Assembly (NCBI RefSeq): GCF_900115845.1 | Contig: NZ_FOXX01000001.1 | Location: forward strand, 620,001 to 684,000 | Reading direction: 5' to 3' | Length of the DNA stretch: 64,000 nucleotides | From: Priestia endophytica DSM 13796 | GTDB taxonomy: Bacteria; Bacillota; Bacilli; Bacillales; Bacillaceae_H | Shown here: positions 59,804 to 64,000 of the stretch, piece after piece | Position numbering within the stretch: position 1 is the stretch's first letter | How the letters are laid out: every line of letters starts with the position of its first letter | Notes under the pieces: model-generated | Database searches by the model: none | What the model was told of the DNA's origin: nothing | What the model saw: only the letters and a program-made list of their open reading frames with translations | Made by a program: the position numbers and the translations under genes

Positions 59804-61161
59804 CCTTTGTACCCCTCGCATTTTGCAATCCATTTTTTAACCACCTGAGGGCATGACCCAAAATGAAAATGAGTGTATCCGGCAAGTAGATTCCCTTTCA
59901 TATATCCCTCTTTTTTAACACCTCTCATTCCTTTTGTTTCATAAGCTGGAGTAAATTCTTCATCACCTTCAAATGTTGAGTAATGAAACTCGTGTCCTTT
60001 TGCTTCAAGACCCCCATCTAATAGATAATTCCCTTCACTTCCCTTAATCTCCCGATAACCAAGTGCTGCTCGTTTCTTTTGCATTTTGACACGCCCAGGA
60101 ACAACACCAACCATCTTATGTATTTCTCCGCTCGTTGTTTCAATTGAATCTGCTAGAAACATAAACCCTCCACACTCAGCAAGCGTTGGCATTCCTGAGC
60201 TTATCGCGTCTTTGAAGGACTCTTTTACCTTCTCTTGTGAAGAAAGCTCGTTTGCAAACTCTTCCGGAAAGCCTCCGCCAATATAAAGTCCTTGAACATT
60301 GCTTGGAACGCTCTCTCCGTTTAACGGTGAGAATTCTATGATTTCTGCTCCATTTGCTTTTAACAGTTCCAAGTTTTCTTCATAATAAAAATTAAAAGCT
60401 TTATCTCTTGCAACTGCAATTTTCACTACAGGATCTTTTGCTAATAGTTTAGGATTTTCTACATCTAGCACTTCTGTTTCTGCTAATTTATATAATGCTT
60501 CCAAATTAACTGTTTCAGAAATTAAGTCTCCAAGCTCATTAAAGTAAGAATGAAGCTCTCCTCTTTCAATAGACGGCACAAGTCCTAGGTGCCGCTCTGG
60601 GATAGATAAGCTTTCATTTCGCTTCACATATCCAACCACCGGAATTCCACACTCTTGCTCAATTGCTTTTTTTACTAACTTATAGTGACCTTCACTTCCA
60701 ACATTGTTAGCGATAACGCTGACGATGTTTGGTTCTTCCCACATCATTTGAAAACCCTTCACAATAGCTGCAGCACTTCTTGCCATACTTGCACAGTTTA
60801 CAACAAGTAAAACAGGACTATTTGTTAAAACACTAATCTCAGCCGTTGTGCCTCTATTATCAAGGGGACTTTTTCCATCATAAAAGCCCATTACTCCTTC
60901 AATAATTGAAATATCAGCATCCTCGCTATTGCGTTTTACAATTTCTTTCACTGTGTCATGGGGAAGCATCCAACTATCAATATTTCGTGATACTCTCCTC
61001 GTTACAGCTGTATGGTACGTTGGATCAATATAATCAGGACCACACTTGAAACCTTGTACAGTGTAACCTTTCTTTTTAAATGCTGACATAAGGCCGATTG
61101 TAAGCGTCGTTTTCCCAACTCCACTTCCTGTACCTGCCACAACAAGTCGGCGCTGTACCAT
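59800..61161 (-). CDS. cbiA: Cobyrinic acid a,c-diamide synthase
   Basis: 453 residues: P-loop GTGSGVGKTTLTIGLM, a CbiA ATPase part, and a glutamine amidotransferase domain with LAECGGFMFLAD and GYTHFHFGS. It amidates the a and c side chains of cobyrinate. Follows cbiG by 14 bases. Confidence 0.96.
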   Translation of the reverse strand: MVQRRLVVAGTGSGVGKTTLTIGLMSAFKKKGYTVQGFKCGPDYIDPTYHTAVTRRVSRNIDSWMLPHDTVKEIVKRNSEDADISIIEGVMGFYDGKSPLDNRGTTAEISVLTNSPVLLVVNCASMARSAAAIVKGFQMMWEEPNIVSVIANNVGSEGHYKLVKKAIEQECGIPVVGYVKRNESLSIPERHLGLVPSIERGELHSYFNELGDLISETVNLEALYKLAETEVLDVENPKLLAKDPVVKIAVARDKAFNFYYEENLELLKANGAEIIEFSPLNGESVPSNVQGLYIGGGFPEEFANELSSQEKVKESFKDAISSGMPTLAECGGFMFLADSIETTSGEIHKMVGVVPGRVKMQKKRAALGYREIKGSEGNYLLDGGLEAKGHEFHYSTFEGDEEFTPAYETKGMRGVKKEGYMKGNLLAGYTHFHFGSCPQVVKKWIAKCEGYKG

Positions 61162-61175
61162 GTTGTTTCCCCCTC

Positions 61176-62300
61176 TTAGTTATATGGGATAACGGCAACA
61201 GATATCGTAACGTTCCCACTTTTTTTCTTTTCAAGATACAGCTCAGATGCTCCGCTTTTTAGAAGAGCTGCAGGTTCACTTACTCCATATGCACCCGTAT
61301 ATTTAAAAACTGTTTCAGAAGGATTCTTAATTTCCACTTCGTTTAATTCTTCTGGTGTGTAGTATGAAAACTCTAATCCATATTTTTTGGCTACTTGAAG
61401 TAATCCTTCTTCATCTTTTTTTAGATCAATTGTGCTAATAGCTTTTACACTTTTCACTGAAAATTGTAGTTCTTCAAGCGTTTCTAACATAACGCTCTCA
61501 ATTTCAGAAGCAGAAGTGCCTCTGTTGCACCCCATGCCAAGCACAATATTTTTAGGTCTATAAAGAACCCCATTATCTAATACATGTTTTTCCTCTTCTT
61601 TTAATAAGCGATGTGTTACAACAAGAGCAGCTTGAAAACCGTCCTTTTTCGCTTCCTCAATTGAAGAGTAGGAGTTAATATTTTCAGGAATTGGTGTATC
61701 GTAATGCCACCATCTTTTTTCCCCACTCTCTTGAATTACAGCTACCTTTTCTTCATTTACAACAGAGGCGCTAACAGGCGTTAACTTCTCAGCTGAATCC
61801 CACACCCAGCCAAAACGTTTCCCAAACAAGTCAACAGGAATTGTTTTTTGTACGTCAGATGCGGTTGTAATAACAGGATGAGCTTTTAATAATGCTGCAA
61901 TCTCTCTTGTTAACTCATTTGCTCCTCCGATATGACCGGAAAGAACGCTGATGACGTTTTCTCCTTTATCATCTACAACAACAACACCTGGGTCGGTTTT
62001 TTTATCTTTTAAAAGAGGCGCAATCATGCGAACAACTGCACCAAGTGAGATAATAATAATAATCCCTTTGTATTGTTGAAAAAGAGCTGGAAGTAACAAG
62101 CGAACGCTTCCTGAGAAAAGCTGAATGCCTTTATCTTCTTCATCCCCTTTTTCAAACTTGCTCATATAGTACACGTCAGAATTTTGAAAAGAAGAGCCGA
62201 GCTTTCGAGCAAGCTCAACTCCGTGCTTTGTGATGGCAACAACAGCATAATCTCCTTGTTGTGTGACAGCTGGTACTTCACCTTCTTGCAATGCAATCAT
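61176..62300 (-). CDS. cbiG: Cobalt-precorrin-5A hydrolase CbiG
   Basis: 374 residues with an N-terminal half (AVVAITKHGVELARKLG, SLGAVVRMIAPLLKDKKTDP, SGHIGGANELTREIA) and a C-terminal CobE/GbiG domain (LGMGCNRGTSASEIESV). It opens the delta-lactone to release the two-carbon unit as acetaldehyde. This enzyme belongs to the anaerobic, early cobalt-insertion route. Overlaps cbiF by 4 bases. Confidence 0.95.
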   Translation of the reverse strand: MIALQEGEVPAVTQQGDYAVVAITKHGVELARKLGSSFQNSDVYYMSKFEKGDEEDKGIQLFSGSVRLLLPALFQQYKGIIIIISLGAVVRMIAPLLKDKKTDPGVVVVDDKGENVISVLSGHIGGANELTREIAALLKAHPVITTASDVQKTIPVDLFGKRFGWVWDSAEKLTPVSASVVNEEKVAVIQESGEKRWWHYDTPIPENINSYSSIEEAKKDGFQAALVVTHRLLKEEEKHVLDNGVLYRPKNIVLGMGCNRGTSASEIESVMLETLEELQFSVKSVKAISTIDLKKDEEGLLQVAKKYGLEFSYYTPEELNEVEIKNPSETVFKYTGAYGVSEPAALLKSGASELYLEKKKSGNVTISVAVIPYN

Positions 62301-63070
62301 GATGGAAGCCCCTTTCTAAATCCATGTGTAAATGTCTTATCGTAAAGCTTTGAACGATAATCTTTTTTATGAATATGTTCATCTAAAGCCCAGCCAGCTA
62401 AAATCATAGCTTGCTTACGAATTCCATTTTTCTTCATGTCTTCATCAAGATTAACAAGTGTTGTGCGTACGATCTTTTGGTCTGGCCATGTTGCTTTATA
62501 TACAACAGCAACAGGAGTATCTTCGCTCCATCCAGCGCTAAGCAACTCTTTAATCACTTTCTTTGTTAATGTAGCACTTAAAAATAACGCAATTGTGCAC
62601 TGATGCTTTGCTAAATCTTTTAGTTTCTCAAACTCTGGAACTGGGGTTCTTCCTTCTGCTCTTGTGAGGATAACCGTCTGAGTTAAATCTGGGATAGTAA
62701 GCTCTGCTCCAACAGCTGCTGCTGAGGCAAATACAGAGCTAACTCCTGGAATGATTTCAACTTCAACATCACGCTCTTTTAATAGTGCAACTTGTTCCAT
62801 AATTGCTCCATAGACAGCAGGATCTCCTGTATGAACACGAACAACTTTCTTTCCTTCACTTAGTCGATTTACCATAAGGTCAACCATTTCTTCTAGATGC
62901 ATGCCAGCTGTTTTCAACACTTCTGCGCCTTCTTTTGCCTTGTTTACAAGCTCTTCATTTACAAGCGAATCAGCATAAAGTACAACATCTGCTTCCTGAA
63001 GTAGTTTTAAACCTTTTACTGTAATTAAATCCGGATCTCCTGGTCCTGCTCCGATAATAAATAGCTTCAT
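62297..63070 (-). CDS. cbiF: Cobalt-precorrin-4 C11-methyltransferase CbiF
   Basis: 257 residues, a tetrapyrrole methylase with FIIGAGPGDPDLITVKG and HTGDPAVYGAIMEQ. The C11 class is suggested by ALFLSATLTKKVIKELL and YKATWPDQKIVRTTL. It uses SAM to methylate cobalt-precorrin-4. Overlaps cbiL and cbiG by 4 bases each. Confidence 0.95.
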   Translation of the reverse strand: MKLFIIGAGPGDPDLITVKGLKLLQEADVVLYADSLVNEELVNKAKEGAEVLKTAGMHLEEMVDLMVNRLSEGKKVVRVHTGDPAVYGAIMEQVALLKERDVEVEIIPGVSSVFASAAAVGAELTIPDLTQTVILTRAEGRTPVPEFEKLKDLAKHQCTIALFLSATLTKKVIKELLSAGWSEDTPVAVVYKATWPDQKIVRTTLVNLDEDMKKNGIRKQAMILAGWALDEHIHKKDYRSKLYDKTFTHGFRKGLPS

Positions 63071-63771
63071 TTTCGCACCACCATTAATGTTAAGTATTCA
63101 AGCTCTGCGCCTTCTAATTCTTCAATATTCCACACGATTTCTTCCTCTGACGTTACTTTCGTCACGACAGATGCTTTATGTAATAAATTCAGCTCTTTTA
63201 ATAACGGAATCATAAAATCAATTACTTTTGCGACTTTAATAAATACAACACAGTCATTTTCAAGAAGCACTTTTTTCATTTCTTCATAGTCTTCTCGAGC
63301 AGGAACAATTGCTACATGTTCATCACCATCTGCAAGCGGCAGACCAAGACGTGAAGCTGCACCATTAATAGAAGAGATACCTGGTACTGTTTCAATCTGT
63401 ACTTCTGGATGGCGTTCTTTCATCAGTTTCATCATATGAATAAATGTACTATATAAAAGAGGATCTCCTTCTGTTACAAAAGCAACGTCCTTTCCTTGCT
63501 GAAGTTCAGCAAATACCGTTTCCGTTGTTTCGCTCCATTTCTTCTGAAGAATCTCTTTATCTTTTGTCATTGGAAATACAAGCCCGAGCATTTCTTTTTC
63601 ACTTGGATTGAAATATGCTTCAACAATGCGATGTGCATAGCTTTTACTTCCTTTTCTTTTCTTCGGATAAGCAATAACATCTGTTTCCTTTAGCTTTCTG
63701 AACGCTTTTACTGTAATAAGTTCTGGATCTCCTGGTCCTACACCAAGACCGTATAATGTTCCTATCATCAC
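63067..63771 (-). CDS. cbiL: Cobalt-precorrin-2 C20-methyltransferase CbiL
   Basis: 234 residues, tetrapyrrole methylase with [15 protein letters not shown] and [15 protein letters not shown]; the segment [22 protein letters not shown] (given only in part as [15 protein letters not shown]) is typical for the C20 enzymes. It methylates cobalt-precorrin-2 at C20. Two ATG codons in tandem start the gene, overlapping the preceding stop by 4 bases. Confidence 0.95.
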   Translation of the reverse strand: MMIGTLYGLGVGPGDPELITVKAFRKLKETDVIAYPKKRKGSKSYAHRIVEAYFNPSEKEMLGLVFPMTKDKEILQKKWSETTETVFAELQQGKDVAFVTEGDPLLYSTFIHMMKLMKERHPEVQIETVPGISSINGAASRLGLPLADGDEHVAIVPAREDYEEMKKVLLENDCVVFIKVAKVIDFMIPLLKELNLLHKASVVTKVTSEEEIVWNIEELEGAELEYLTLMVVRK

Positions 63772-64000
63772 TTTTCTCCTTCTTCACGACGAGCGCTAAT
63801 AATATAGATGGGGTTTAGAGCATCGAAACGAGTTAAGTTTAAAATTGGCTTGCTTCTTGAAACTTGAGCAAGTGTAATATCTACGGAGTAGCCATTTTCT
63901 TTAAAAGTGGATACAGCTTCTCCTAAATTTTCAATTGTTACAGCATTTAGCACAATCTGACCGCCTTCATTCAGGCGTTCACAACACTGTTTTAAAATAC
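63768..64000 (-). CDS. cbiT: Cobalt-precorrin-6B/7 methyltransferase CbiT, C-terminal end (5' part beyond the window)
   Basis: An open frame running off the right edge, 77 codons to the TGA at 63768. The residues [20 protein letters not shown] and [18 protein letters not shown] match the end of CbiT, the decarboxylating methyltransferase. In P. megaterium CbiE and CbiT are fused; whether that is so here lies beyond the edge. Overlaps cbiL by 4 bases. Confidence 0.82.
   Translation of the reverse strand, partial: ILKQCCERLNEGGQIVLNAVTIENLGEAVSTFKENGYSVDITLAQVSRSKPILNLTRFDALNPIYIISARREEGEK

Overview
The window is chromosomal DNA from a low-GC, endospore-forming member of the Bacillaceae. The spore genes spoIVFA/FB, spoIIB, spoVID, ysxE, lonB and gerM sit in the same order and neighbourhoods as on the Bacillus subtilis chromosome. 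Extra genes (rng, a pilM-N-O set, a cobinamide/cobalamin operon, a gsiB-like array) resemble what is known from Priestia (Bacillus) megaterium and relatives; that genus guess is an inference. Almost every gene is on the minus strand, so transcription runs from high to low coordinates. Only two clear genes, a small membrane protein (20.8 kb) and mscL (24.0 kb), are on the plus strand.

Region by region, low to high coordinate: a truncated CitMHS citrate transporter (1-1070); RNase G; the pro-sigma-K protease pair spoIVFB/spoIVFA; the shape and division-site operon mreB-mreC-mreD-minC-minD; radC and maf; spoIIB; a small type IV pilus-like block (pilM-pilN-pilO, comC, a 44-residue prepilin-like peptide and a YoaR/VanW-like surface protein); folC and valS with a T-box leader (Val GUC specifier); ysxE-spoVID; a 60-residue orphan protein; mscL; the haem operon hemAXCDBL under a promoter overlapped by a PerR-like box; ysxC-lonA, lonB (with a sigma-F promoter), clpX, tig, ysoA; the ilvBHC-leuABCD operon with a T-box leader (Leu CUC specifier) and an upstream cre; a 0.85 kb leader/intergenic stretch; a YrhK-like gene; five tandem gsiB/KGG-motif genes, two with good sigma-B promoters; tRNA-Arg(TCT); rph-rdgB-ysnB; gerM; racE with a MarR regulator; and the 3' part of a cobalamin operon of the anaerobic (cbi) type that runs off the right edge.

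The genes form a mostly housekeeping, sporulation and biosynthesis landscape. hem genes make uroporphyrinogen III, which cobA (SUMT) diverts into the cbi pathway. lonA, lonB, clpX and tig form a protein quality-control block. Mre/Min proteins set cell shape and division site. The spore genes carry recognisable sigma-E or sigma-F promoters that I read directly from the sequence. There is no prophage, insertion sequence, CRISPR array or obvious defence system. The least ordinary items are the gsiB-like array, which shows gene duplication and loss of one 21-codon module, and the minimal comC/pilMNO block with its micro-prepilin and no neighbouring pilB/pilC/pilT. A small plus-strand membrane protein with a sigma-E-like promoter and an orphan 60-residue protein resembling VbhA-type antitoxins are also worth a look.
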